This document shows, one piece after another, positions 8,365 to 16,186 of a DNA stretch of 33,059 bases. Position 1 is the stretch's first letter. The number at the start of each line of letters is the position of its first letter. Source of the DNA: Betaproteobacteria bacterium (GTDB lineage Bacteria; Pseudomonadota; Gammaproteobacteria; Burkholderiales; Rhodocyclaceae). Made by a program: the position numbers and the translations under genes. Location: NCBI GenBank assembly GCA_009781085.1, contig WQYV01000018.1:1-33059 (forward strand), read 5' to 3'. The notes beneath the pieces were generated by a model. That model worked only from the letters and a program-made list of their open reading frames with translations. It had not been told where the DNA came from and did not search any database.

Positions 8365-9807
8365 CTACTGAGCGAGATAGGCTGCCTGCTGCCCGAGCAT
8401 GTCCAGTACATGCTGCGGCATGCTGGAACGAAGCTGGCGCTCCAGCAATTCCAGATGGCTTGCTACGGCGCGGAAAGAACCGACTTTCTGATAGAGCAGG
8501 TTTTTTTCCTGGGCAAGCTGAAAGAGCATGGCCTGGGCGCGCTGCCGGACCTTGTTCGACTGTTCGCGCTGTGTCTGCTGAAGCGTGTAATCCTTATCGA
8601 GCGCCGCCATGCCCAGTTTCAGGTTCCGCTCCAGAAACACATAGGCATAGTCTGCCGCGATCACATCCCGGTACTGGGCGATCAGGCTCTCGGCCAATCC
8701 CGAGCCGGGGATGGAAGTGCCGATGGAGAGCATTTTGTAGACGGGCTCATTCACCTGATTCACAAAACCGACTTCCGCCGAGTTGTTCGGAATGGCCGAG
8801 CGCGTACTGATCTTGTCTGCGATTGAGCGCATGAGCGCTTCCACCCGCGCAGTAAAAGGGGTGTGCGCATAGCTGGTATTGAGCGTGACCGTGTCGCAGT
8901 TGGTGTAATCGTTGCATTTCAGGAGGTGCTGAACGACATCCGTCTCATCGATGGCCGCTTGCCCGTAAAGCAACTGGCTGATGGAAGTGAGCGTCGGTGC
9001 AATCGGCTCCGGGTCGCGGTTGGATTCATCCGGGTAATAGATGATAGTGCCGACCATGCTCATGATGAGTTCGCGCTCTGGGTCACTCATCGTGGAACCG
9101 GCGTACTGCAATGCTTTCCAGGTCAGGTTGCCCACAAAGGGGGCTTTGTTTCGTACATTGGCGTCCGGCGAAGAGCGTGCCGTCGACAGGATGCTTGGGC
9201 GGTCGGAGGCACAGCGCCGACGCGCAGCATCGCGGTCGCTCTCCATCCCCAGTTCGATGGCAAGATCGGCGCAGGTTTCCTGCGAGCTATATCCAAGAGA
9301 TTCGGCTGCCGTACTGACGATAGCTTTGGCCGTCTCACACGAGTTGATGCGGGCATTGTTGATCAACGTCTCCAGCCCCTTGACCCATTTTGTGAGTCCC
9401 CCCATGAGCGGAGAGACGGCTTCCAGGGCGAGTTGGAATGCAACGCCAGGCAACGCTGACGTAATATTCCTGAGCATATTTTTGAACTCTTCAGCCGAGA
9501 TATGGCTGAAGGAGCCGCCGAATACGTCGATGCCGCCACAGCCCGCCTTGATAGTTGGAAACTGGATTGCGACAAGCTGGTAGACCTTGTTGGGCGAGCG
9601 CATCATGAGGCTGCCGCCCGTGTAGGTGTTGAATGCCTGACCCCGAAAAGCGCCGGGGGCCGTGTAGTTCCCGATAGCCCCGAGGTTGTTGAACATATCG
9701 TTCACTTCAGCATTGAGATCACCGGCACAGACGGGGGATGAGGCCGCGCTCATCGCGGCGATCAACGCGGCGCAGGTTTTTTGTTGAAACGTTTTTTGAA
9801 AGGGCAT
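8365..9807 (-). CDS. traH: Conjugal transfer pilus assembly protein TraH
   Basis: The start chosen is ATG 9807, which gives 480 residues (F TraH about 458) and a clear signal peptide, MPFQKTFQQKTCAALIAAM, ending near VCA-GDLN. The frame stays open upstream to 10125, but that part overlaps traF and has no signal sequence. Family features include the AEVNDMFNNLGAIGNYTAPGAFRGQ start, the GGSLMMRSPNKVYQL segment, CGGIDVFGGSFSHI, and a helical C-terminus consistent with coiled coil. TraH is a periplasmic/outer-membrane-associated protein needed for F-pilus extension. It starts 8 bases after the traF stop. Confidence 0.92.
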   Translation of the reverse strand: MPFQKTFQQKTCAALIAAMSAASSPVCAGDLNAEVNDMFNNLGAIGNYTAPGAFRGQAFNTYTGGSLMMRSPNKVYQLVAIQFPTIKAGCGGIDVFGGSFSHISAEEFKNMLRNITSALPGVAFQLALEAVSPLMGGLTKWVKGLETLINNARINSCETAKAIVSTAAESLGYSSQETCADLAIELGMESDRDAARRRCASDRPSILSTARSSPDANVRNKAPFVGNLTWKALQYAGSTMSDPERELIMSMVGTIIYYPDESNRDPEPIAPTLTSISQLLYGQAAIDETDVVQHLLKCNDYTNCDTVTLNTSYAHTPFTARVEALMRSIADKISTRSAIPNNSAEVGFVNQVNEPVYKMLSIGTSIPGSGLAESLIAQYRDVIAADYAYVFLERNLKLGMAALDKDYTLQQTQREQSNKVRQRAQAMLFQLAQEKNLLYQKVGSFRAVASHLELLERQLRSSMPQHVLDMLGQQAAYLAQ

Positions 9808-9815
9808 GGTTTTTC

Positions 9816-10649
9816 CTACGGCAAGGCGAGGTGCTGCACGATGCCGGGCAGCATCCTTTCCCCTTCCGGCGAGGAGACGATGGAGATGCGTTCCAGCAGT
9901 TGCGATTCCGAGAGCACGCCGAAACCAATGGGTACGATCTTTCGGGTGAAGGGTTGCGCGAGGTACACGGCGGGTACCTGTTCGACTTTGAGCGCCGTGG
10001 CAATGCCGTTGTCGGGGCGTGCGTTGATGAACCCTGGCATTGGGCCGCCGTCCAGACTCACGGCAACGACCTGGATGCCGTAGCGGCCCCCAAAATCCTT
10101 GATCGTGGGTGCAAAGGCGTGGCAATACGGACAGTCGGACCGGTAAAAGAAGAAGAGCACATGATCCTTGCCCAGCGTGGCAATCTGTTCCGCGCGCCCA
10201 TCGCGCTCCCGGCGCGTAAAGACTTCCAGCGCCTTCGCGTTGACGGGGCGGCCCTGCAAAGAGGGGTCGAGTTCAGGGGTGGCCCACGCCACGCGCCGCG
10301 CAACATCGGCGAAGGTGGAGGCACGAGCCACCACTTGCGCCTCCAGTTCCATGTAACGGCGGACGTTCTCTTCGGTGGGACGCATGATGGCGATGTTGCG
10401 GGTGTCTTCTAGCGTTTTTTTAAGATGCTCGAACTCAGTGAGTTCTGGCGCTTGCGGAATGATGGCCGGGGAAGCAGGGGCGGGCGTCGCAGGGGGTTCG
10501 GGTTCTTCAATGGAAGGCACCTCGTAAAAGTGCCAACCCCGCCAATGCTCGCCCCACCAGGGGTATCGCCCTTCTGCGGAAGCGGTGCCTGCCGCCAGAT
10601 TGAGACTGGCGAAGGCACAGCAAAGGCAGGCAGGGAATACGGCGCGCAC
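9816..10649 (-). CDS. traF: Conjugal transfer protein TraF with active-type CPYC thioredoxin fold
   Basis: The 277-residue protein has a signal peptide (MRAVFPACLCCAFASLNLAAG, cut near TASA-EG), a proline-rich linker at about 48-65, a helical region with ELTEFEHLKKTLEDTRNIAI, and a C-terminal thioredoxin fold. Motif C173-P-Y-C176 follows VLFFFYRSD, and the cis-proline segment VEQVPAVYLAQP is present. TraF supports pilus assembly in the periplasm. F TraF is described as lacking the CxxC, so this copy is probably a working thiol oxidoreductase, useful for the Cys-rich TraN and TraU nearby. It lies between orf130 and traH. Confidence 0.9.
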   Translation of the reverse strand: MRAVFPACLCCAFASLNLAAGTASAEGRYPWWGEHWRGWHFYEVPSIEEPEPPATPAPASPAIIPQAPELTEFEHLKKTLEDTRNIAIMRPTEENVRRYMELEAQVVARASTFADVARRVAWATPELDPSLQGRPVNAKALEVFTRRERDGRAEQIATLGKDHVLFFFYRSDCPYCHAFAPTIKDFGGRYGIQVVAVSLDGGPMPGFINARPDNGIATALKVEQVPAVYLAQPFTRKIVPIGFGVLSESQLLERISIVSSPEGERMLPGIVQHLALP

Positions 10650-10659
10650 GGCTTCGCCC

Positions 10660-11052
10660 TTATTGCAAGGATTTTGGGGGCTTGCCGTCGAGGCAATAGT
10701 TGATGCCGATTTCGACGGTTTGGGTACGAGGTTCTTTGTTTTCAGGAAGCCGGACGCCTTCTTGCTGGAACAGCACTTTCAGGCGGCTGCATCCGGGCTG
10801 GCGGTATCGCTTCTCGGTCGACACGTCGACAGTGATCGGCGAGGTTCCCCCGAACTTCTGGGTAAGGGCGTCCGCCACGCCCCCTGTGAGCACACCGTGC
10901 GCCACGCCCGCTTCAGACCGAATGGCTTCGAGCATCAGCGCCTGGACGGTTTGGGCTGTGGGGAGCAAGGCATCTTCGGCATGGATCGTGGTGGCGGCGA
11001 GCGCAAGCAAAATGAGGGCACTCGCCTTGCGGCATAAAGGTTTTAGTTGCAT
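10660..11052 (-). CDS. Small exported protein in the tra operon (orf130)
   Basis: I do not recognise this 130-residue protein. It begins with a signal peptide (MQLKPLCRKASALILLALAA, likely cut after IHA-ED), followed by a helix-forming stretch, LPTAQTVQALMLEAIRSEAG. The mature part has two cysteines (PGCSRL and INYCLDG), which could form a disulfide. The ATG overlaps the traN stop by 10 bases and the stop is 10 bases before traF, so it is translated as part of the transfer operon. The slot between traN and traF is where F carries trbE-like accessory genes, but I see no similarity to them. Confidence 0.8.
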   Translation of the reverse strand: MQLKPLCRKASALILLALAATTIHAEDALLPTAQTVQALMLEAIRSEAGVAHGVLTGGVADALTQKFGGTSPITVDVSTEKRYRQPGCSRLKVLFQQEGVRLPENKEPRTQTVEIGINYCLDGKPPKSLQ

Positions 11053-12587
11053 CTTCCTTCTCCGTAGTAGCAGTTGGGTGTTTGCGCCCGGTTGCTGTCC
11101 TGAATCGCACCCGCATCAGGCAGGGTTGGCACGATGGAGGAATAAAACTCCGTCAGATCCATGCGCGAGAAATCGAGCCGTTGCAGTTGCTCGATCGTGA
11201 AGCCCGAACAATCGGGTTTTTCGGGCGTCCCCCATCCCTTGCCGATTTGCGCGCGGCCCTGCTCATTGATGAGCCGGGAGAGCTTTGAGTTGAAGCAGCA
11301 TTTGCGGGTGGAATGCTCGATGCAGGAGACGCATTTGCCGAAGAGTTTGAGACAGCTTGAGCACCAGGTGCCGATCGTGTGGCAGAGCCCCGCGCCTTCT
11401 CGCATGGCGAGCTTGCCCTCTTCCTTGTTGCATGAGGACATCTCCATGATGACGTAGATGATGACGGCGATGACCAGCGACCAAGGGTCGACCGCAATGA
11501 CCATGCTCTGGGTCGAAAAAATCACTGTCGATCCTGCGGGAATCGCTGCGCCGTTGACGGCAATGCTCACACCGTAGGCCGTAAAGGTGCCTGAGAACCC
11601 CGCGCCGGTAACGAGCGCCGTCATGCCGTTCCAGATAAAACTCCGGTTGCCCGAATCCATCAGAATGTCGAATACGAGCCTTGAGCCCGTCCCCGAAACG
11701 CTCTGGTTGCTCATGCCCGCACCGGAAGAGTCCGAATGGCAGCAGTTCTTGAGCAAGCGCTTGCGGCACTTGGCCGACTCCCCGTTAAAAACCCGCATCG
11801 TGTTGGTATCGAGATACATCCCGGCTTCGCGCGCCGCTTCCAGGAACGACATGGAGCGCGCGAAATCGGCATCGTTTGTGTAGGCGGTGTTGAAGCATTC
11901 GCCCGCGAAACAGAAGACGTTGGCGGGGCAGTTGGAAACCGTAGCCGATTGAGAGGCCGGAACCGGGCAGGAATACTGATGTTCCGTGAGGGTGCATGTA
12001 TTCGTCTCAAGATTGGTTTGCCGACATTCAGTGTTGGCCAGAGTGCAGCCGGCTTCGATGAGCGGTGTGCATGCATCGGCGTCCGGTGTGTTTGCAGACT
12101 GGTGGCAGCGTCGGATTTCCGTTGCAGGGGTTGCGCTCAGGTTGACTTCGCACCCGCCATAGAAACTGGAAAGTTCTTCGAGCGTTGCCGCAGGGTTTTC
12201 TGCGATGCGGCGTGCATCAAGAACGCTTGGGTCGTAGGGATTGATGCTCGGGCGTGGCGTGTTGGCAGAATCGCGCGCCCCAAGGATTCCCTGACAGGTC
12301 GGATCAGTCGGTGTGGCAGCGCAGGCAGCCAGCGCCGCGTCGGACTGGCTGGAAAGGTCACTCTGCCCGTAAAGGTTTCGCTCAGGCGGGGTTGCCGTAT
12401 AGCCGGGTACGATGCTGGAGGCAGCGGGCTCGTTCACGTTTGCGCGAATCGTGGGGTTTGCGGCCTGTCCTGCCGCAACCCCTTCCTCATGTGGACCAGC
12501 GATGGCCGTGTGTTGCGCGAAGACAAAACTGACCGTGGTCAACCACGCAACGGCGCGTAAAAAGCGTGGGCTGGAAAAAGGGTTCAT
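11043..12587 (-). CDS. traN: Mating-pair stabilisation outer-membrane protein TraN
   Basis: The 514-residue, cysteine-rich exported protein has 26 cysteines by my count in the mature part, concentrated in ACTPLIEAGCTLANTEC and GTWCSSCLKLFGKCVSC. The N-terminus is a signal peptide (FLRAVAWLTTVSFVFAQHTAIAG). TraN sits in the donor outer membrane and binds recipient surface proteins to stabilise mating pairs. It is shorter than F TraN (about 600), and the difference probably lies in the recipient-facing loop region (about 290-390), so recipient specificity should differ. ATG overlaps the trbC stop as ATGA. Confidence 0.9.
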   Translation of the reverse strand: MNPFSSPRFLRAVAWLTTVSFVFAQHTAIAGPHEEGVAAGQAANPTIRANVNEPAASSIVPGYTATPPERNLYGQSDLSSQSDAALAACAATPTDPTCQGILGARDSANTPRPSINPYDPSVLDARRIAENPAATLEELSSFYGGCEVNLSATPATEIRRCHQSANTPDADACTPLIEAGCTLANTECRQTNLETNTCTLTEHQYSCPVPASQSATVSNCPANVFCFAGECFNTAYTNDADFARSMSFLEAAREAGMYLDTNTMRVFNGESAKCRKRLLKNCCHSDSSGAGMSNQSVSGTGSRLVFDILMDSGNRSFIWNGMTALVTGAGFSGTFTAYGVSIAVNGAAIPAGSTVIFSTQSMVIAVDPWSLVIAVIIYVIMEMSSCNKEEGKLAMREGAGLCHTIGTWCSSCLKLFGKCVSCIEHSTRKCCFNSKLSRLINEQGRAQIGKGWGTPEKPDCSGFTIEQLQRLDFSRMDLTEFYSSIVPTLPDAGAIQDSNRAQTPNCYYGEGRCN

Positions 12588-13189
12588 TTCGGTTGCTCCA
12601 AATTCTTCAGGCGCGCGATAAAACGGTCGGCCTCGGCGCGGAAATCGGCTGAAGCGCGCGCGATGTGCTCAAGGGCGTATTCAAGGCTGACGTCGCCTGC
12701 AACCCGAACGGCATCATTGGGTGCGGCACAAAGGTTTTCTGCACATGGGGCGGTGCTCGAACGCACCAGCACAAAGGTAGGCACACGGGTAATGGCGTAA
12801 CGGCCGAAAGCATGGGGATCAATCTGGAAAGCAGACTTGCGCACGCCGATGATTTTTTGGATCAGGCTAGCTGTCTCGCGGAGCGAACCGTTTTTGAGAC
12901 CACGGATGAGGATGCGACCCCGTGCGCGATCAACCTGATCCAGCAGGTGCTCCAGCGTGGCTTGCGGCATATCGAGGCTGACAAAGACCAGGAGCGCCGG
13001 AGCGCTGTTGAGCCCTTGGGCGGCTTTCTCCATTTCGATCTTGGAGTAGCCACGCGCAATGGCCTCCATGTCGACAGGCGTGTTGTTCAACGGCTGCGGC
13101 AAGGCATCCATGCCAGGGGCGGCGCTTGCACTGGCGGCGACTGCCAGAAGAGCCAAACCGAGCGATTTTAAGAAATCAGTAGCCGACAC
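12584..13189 (-). CDS. trbC: Type-F conjugative transfer protein TrbC
   Basis: TrbC is a periplasmic pilus assembly factor. I start it at GTG 13189: AAAGGAA lies about 6 bases upstream, and the product begins directly with a signal peptide (MSATDFLKSLGLALLAVAA, cut near ASA-AP), giving 201 residues. A TTG at 13222 in the same frame is possible but lies deep inside traU and would put 11 polar residues before the signal. The F-type TrbC domain follows: APALLVFVSLDMPQATLEHLL, GRILIRGLKNGSLRET, and YAITRVPTFVLV with a cis-Pro-like VPTF. In F and here it lies between traU and traN. Confidence 0.88.
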   Translation of the reverse strand: MSATDFLKSLGLALLAVAASASAAPGMDALPQPLNNTPVDMEAIARGYSKIEMEKAAQGLNSAPALLVFVSLDMPQATLEHLLDQVDRARGRILIRGLKNGSLRETASLIQKIIGVRKSAFQIDPHAFGRYAITRVPTFVLVRSSTAPCAENLCAAPNDAVRVAGDVSLEYALEHIARASADFRAEADRFIARLKNLEQPK

Positions 13190-14189
13190 AGCAGTTCCTT
13201 TTCCGAAAGAGCAGATATCCAAAGTCTTCCCCTTTGGCCGGGTATTCCTTGCCTGCCCCCCAGAGGATCGTGCTCCGACCCCAAGGCTGGCAGCACTTGC
13301 CGTTGTCCTTATCCGTATTGGGGATGGGATGGATCAGTTGGGTTTTGTAGGAACGTTTGTCCATAACTGGCGCGTAGTACGGTCCGCACAAGCCCGCTTC
13401 GCCATGCCCGCTCCAGGCCACCAACTCGCGGTGCATCTTGGCGGTCAGCCGTTGGGCAATCAGCGCCGAGGTACGCACGCCCCCCATATGAAAAGGCACC
13501 CGGCCGTTCAGGGGGTAAAGCCCCCCTTGGCAACCCGCACACCAGAAGAGATCGGCAACGCCGAAGCCGATGCTGGCGGCCACGCAATCGGCGGCACAGG
13601 CCGCAACCGCCACCGGGTTGGCGAACAGCACCGCTTCCGGGTTGATGATGAGGGTGAGTTCATCGTCGGCCCAGAGCGGGTCGACTTCCGTCATATAGGC
13701 GATATCGAACGTTCCGCGCTCCATACAGGGAATATCGACGATGACCCCCAGGTAATCGAGAACGGGGTTCGTGTAGTAGTGGGCCTGATAAAAACTACCC
13801 CCGTCCCCATCGCCCTCCGAGCGGGTCACCCGCGCGGCTTCAGGGGCGGCGATGCCCGGATTGAGGTCGATTCCGCCCAGAGACACAAGACAGAAGGGCT
13901 TACGGACCACTTCCACATGCCGCGCCGGTTCCCAGAAGCCGACCGAAATGCCGATCGTCGGGTTCGTCGTGCAGGTACAGACAGGGTTGGATGGATTCTC
14001 GATATCCTCCTGCCCATCGAGATCTCCTATCTTTACGCCACCAATGGTGATCGGTAGCAGGCAGCTCCAGCAGATGTCGGTGACCGGGTTCGGAAATTTG
14101 CCGGTACAGGTGACGGATTCTTCGCTGATGGAATATGTGCTGATGAAGGCCAGTGCGATGCAGGCCAAGGCAGCCAGAAGTTTTTTCAT
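13176..14189 (-). CDS. traU: Conjugal transfer pilus assembly protein TraU
   Basis: The 337-residue protein matches F TraU (about 330). It has a signal peptide (MKKLLAALACIALAFISTYS), the signature CTGKFPNPVTDICWSCLLPI, and conserved blocks FWEPARHVEVVRKPFCLVSLGG and CQGGLYPLNGRV. Sixteen cysteines in the mature chain include the pairs KCCQP and RNCCVGY, so folding needs disulfide catalysis, which dsbC and traF of this operon can supply. TraU is a periplasmic protein required for DNA transfer and pilus assembly. Its ATG overlaps the traW stop as ATGA. Confidence 0.93.
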   Translation of the reverse strand: MKKLLAALACIALAFISTYSISEESVTCTGKFPNPVTDICWSCLLPITIGGVKIGDLDGQEDIENPSNPVCTCTTNPTIGISVGFWEPARHVEVVRKPFCLVSLGGIDLNPGIAAPEAARVTRSEGDGDGGSFYQAHYYTNPVLDYLGVIVDIPCMERGTFDIAYMTEVDPLWADDELTLIINPEAVLFANPVAVAACAADCVAASIGFGVADLFWCAGCQGGLYPLNGRVPFHMGGVRTSALIAQRLTAKMHRELVAWSGHGEAGLCGPYYAPVMDKRSYKTQLIHPIPNTDKDNGKCCQPWGRSTILWGAGKEYPAKGEDFGYLLFRKRNCCVGY

Positions 14190-14866
14190 TGCGGGACCTC
14201 CAGTTCGTCGACCCTGAGCCGCATGCCTTCCTGCGAAACCAGCGCCGGGACCTGCCGGATGCCCAAGCGCCGGGTGAGGAGCCCGCGCTGGTCGTAATAG
14301 ACGGGGATGCGCCAGGACTGCATGAGGCTGAGATATGAACCGGCAGTGAGGATCGGTTTGACCCGCCCTTGATAAGCAGTAATCAGTTCCCGGGCGTGGA
14401 CGACCTGTCGCTTGTCGCGGGCATCGAAGAAGAGCAGATGCCGACTGAGGGAGACCACTTCCAGCGGGTTTTTGCGCGTGCCTGCCGCAAAAAGCAGCTC
14501 GCCCTGTGCGCCGAAGATGTTGCGATTCAGGGTAAAAGTCGGGTCGAAGTAGAACGTGCGCGGAATAAGCGTTGCCTGAATACCGGGTACAGGCGGTGGA
14601 TTCTTGATGGCTGCCACCGCACGGGTCTTGGTTTCCCGTTCAATCCGGGCAAGTTCCCCCGTGCGGGCCTTCTCAAGCAACCGCTCTTCGATCATGCGTA
14701 ACAAGTCAGGCTCGCCAATCTCATAGGTTGGCCCAATCGTGCCGAGGTCGGCAGCGTGAGCATGGGGTAAGGCAGCATTGAGGACGATGGCGGCAAGGGC
14801 GGCGGCGATTCGCGCTTTGACTCCACCCTGCCTGGATTCCAGCAATTGCATAGGAGCCGTTTTCAT
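14186..14866 (-). CDS. traW: Type-F conjugative transfer protein TraW
   Basis: The start chosen is ATG 14866, overlapping the orf128 stop as ATGA and giving 226 residues (F TraW about 210). The frame is open to 15481, but that stretch is shadow of orf128 and the peptidase gene. After an N-terminal signal (ARIAAALAAIVLNAALPHAHA, cut before ADLG) comes the TraW core: ADLGTIGPTYEIGEPDLLRMI, NRNIFGAQGELLFAAGTRKNPLE, LLFFDARDKRQV and YYDQRGLLTRRLGIRQVPAL. TraW is a periplasmic protein that works with TrbC and TraU in pilus assembly. Met at 14851 is an alternative start. Confidence 0.92.
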   Translation of the reverse strand: MKTAPMQLLESRQGGVKARIAAALAAIVLNAALPHAHAADLGTIGPTYEIGEPDLLRMIEERLLEKARTGELARIERETKTRAVAAIKNPPPVPGIQATLIPRTFYFDPTFTLNRNIFGAQGELLFAAGTRKNPLEVVSLSRHLLFFDARDKRQVVHARELITAYQGRVKPILTAGSYLSLMQSWRIPVYYDQRGLLTRRLGIRQVPALVSQEGMRLRVDELEVPQ

Positions 14867-15249
14867 TGCGGCGCTCCGCATTGGATTTGGCCGATCAACC
14901 GGGTGCGCGCTTGGGCATCTTGTTGATGGGCTGCATTGATAAGCCCCATCAGCACGGGATTGCCATCGCCTTGCGACATGGCGCGGCGCAGTTCCTCGGC
15001 GGAGGGCGTGTATCCGCACCGCAGTTGGACGGCGGCAAGGAATGTCCGTGCGCCTTCTTCGGCAGCGGGCGCGATCTGGCCGAGCAGCCCCAGAAAGTCG
15101 GCCATTACAGCCGCATCGCCCGATCCTTGTGCCGACGCGCCAGGCAATGGCCCGGAGGCTGGGCTGGACTGCGTGTGGACAGATGTCGCCATGATGGACA
15201 TCGAGCCAGCCAGGACGATGAAGAGGACAGAGCGAGCAATTCCGATCAT
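14863..15249 (-). CDS. Small exported protein between the S26 peptidase and traW (orf128)
   Basis: I do not recognise this 128-residue protein. It has a signal-like N-terminus (MIGIARSVLFIVLAGSMSIM), a Ser/Pro/Ala linker, and a helical domain at about 48-128 with two cysteines (LRCGYTP and IQCGAPQ) that may pair. Its stop overlaps traW ATG as ATGA, and it starts 11 bases after the peptidase gene, so it is a genuine operon member. F has no gene of this type in the equivalent slot, to my knowledge. A role in the periplasmic TraW-TraU-TrbC complex is a guess from position only. Confidence 0.78.
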   Translation of the reverse strand: MIGIARSVLFIVLAGSMSIMATSVHTQSSPASGPLPGASAQGSGDAAVMADFLGLLGQIAPAAEEGARTFLAAVQLRCGYTPSAEELRRAMSQGDGNPVLMGLINAAHQQDAQARTRLIGQIQCGAPQ

Positions 15250-15260
15250 GTTTGTTCTTC

Positions 15261-15836
15261 TTAAAAAATCGGAATGACGACGCCCAAAACCTGATGGATG
15301 TCCACGAGGCCGCTCTCGCGGTATCGGGAGTCGAAACTGTCCGGGCCAGTACCTTGCACGTAGTAGTGATCGTCGGGGATGACCTGCTCCCGGATCGTTG
15401 TGAGCGGGCGGCGGTCAAATGTGTGTGTTTTGGCGATGCCGACAGACTCATCGTTGATGAATACTTTTCTCCCCTCGACACTCACGGTGTCCCCGGGTAC
15501 GCCCCGGACGATCTTGAAGAAGGGTTGCCCATTCAACCCCGGATAAAGACGCTTTGCCTCGCCTGCGAAGGCGAACACGATCAGATCGCTTTTGTGCAAT
15601 TCCTTTCCGACTGGGCGCATAAGGGCGACGCGGTAGGGCAGGCTCGGGGTCCAGTTGAAGAGGAGCGGAATACGTGGAGTCGGATCGACGAAGAGCCGCA
15701 GGAAGGCAAAGCCCCAGATGACAAAAACCGGCAGAAATAAATACCAGCGCCGAAGCATGAAACGCGGGAAATCCCGGAACCGGACGGGCCGTTTCATCGA
15801 ACCGTAGACGGTGACGACATGGTGGAGATTATTCAT
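15261..15836 (-). CDS. S26-family signal peptidase of the conjugation system (TrhF/TraF type)
   Basis: The 191-residue protein has one transmembrane helix (about residues 32-50, YLFLPVFVIWGFAFLRLFV). A type I signal peptidase domain follows: S65 in the TPSLPYRVALM box is the expected nucleophile, K108 in FFKIVRGVPGDTV is the general base, and DSFDSRYRESG is the third conserved box. Conjugative peptidases of this family process the pilin, and some cyclise it (RP4 TraF). Plasmid R27 and SXT-like elements carry a comparable gene (trhF) between traC and traW, whereas F uses the host peptidase. The ATG overlaps the trbI stop as ATGA. Likely substrate: the pilin encoded at 23216-23563. Confidence 0.9.
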   Translation of the reverse strand: MNNLHHVVTVYGSMKRPVRFRDFPRFMLRRWYLFLPVFVIWGFAFLRLFVDPTPRIPLLFNWTPSLPYRVALMRPVGKELHKSDLIVFAFAGEAKRLYPGLNGQPFFKIVRGVPGDTVSVEGRKVFINDESVGIAKTHTFDRRPLTTIREQVIPDDHYYVQGTGPDSFDSRYRESGLVDIHQVLGVVIPIF

Positions 15837-16186
15837 GGAGCATCAACCTTTCGGCGTAGCGCCGGTGTGAGATCAAAACTGTTAGGTGCGCCAATGAGGG
15901 AAGCCTTGAGCACGACGAGGCAACCGCACTCTTGCGGCAATTCGGCCAAAGCTACGGGCAGGCGCTGCGCAAATTTCTTTGCCATTTCCATTGCCTGTTC
16001 CCGGTCTTTTACGGAACTGGAAGCTGTGAGCAGCTTGGTGAATTCGGCCTCTTTGGCCCGATAGACTTCAGCAATATCCACAACCCCCACCCTGAGCGCG
16101 GGGCGTATGACGAAGTGGTGATAGAGCGCAAGCGCCATCACGACGGAAAGTACTGTCACGAATGTGTGCAAGGCGAGCGATTTCAT
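15833..16186 (-). CDS. trbI: Type-F conjugative transfer protein TrbI
   Basis: The 117-residue protein matches F TrbI in length (about 128) and design. One N-terminal transmembrane helix (FVTVLSVVMALALYHHFVI) is followed by a periplasmic domain beginning RVGVVDIAEVYRAKEAEFTK, then a charged helix and CLVVLKASLIGAP. In F, TrbI affects pilus retraction and sits between traC and traW, as here. Both ends overlap neighbours as ATGA (traC upstream, peptidase downstream), showing translational coupling. Confidence 0.88.
   Translation of the reverse strand: MKSLALHTFVTVLSVVMALALYHHFVIRPALRVGVVDIAEVYRAKEAEFTKLLTASSSVKDREQAMEMAKKFAQRLPVALAELPQECGCLVVLKASLIGAPNSFDLTPALRRKVDAP

Noticed and set aside
9816-10125. 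N-terminal extension of traH to 10125
   Set aside because: The 106 extra codons overlap traF in another frame and would bury the signal peptide that starts at ATG 9807.
13059-14057. Rightward open frame of 332 codons
   Set aside because: It lies opposite traU and the start of trbC, both recognised by family features and signal peptides; no credible ribosome site or motif.
14867-15481. N-terminal extension of traW to 15481
   Set aside because: It overlaps orf128 and the peptidase gene; ATG 14866 with ATGA coupling and a signal peptide is the better start.
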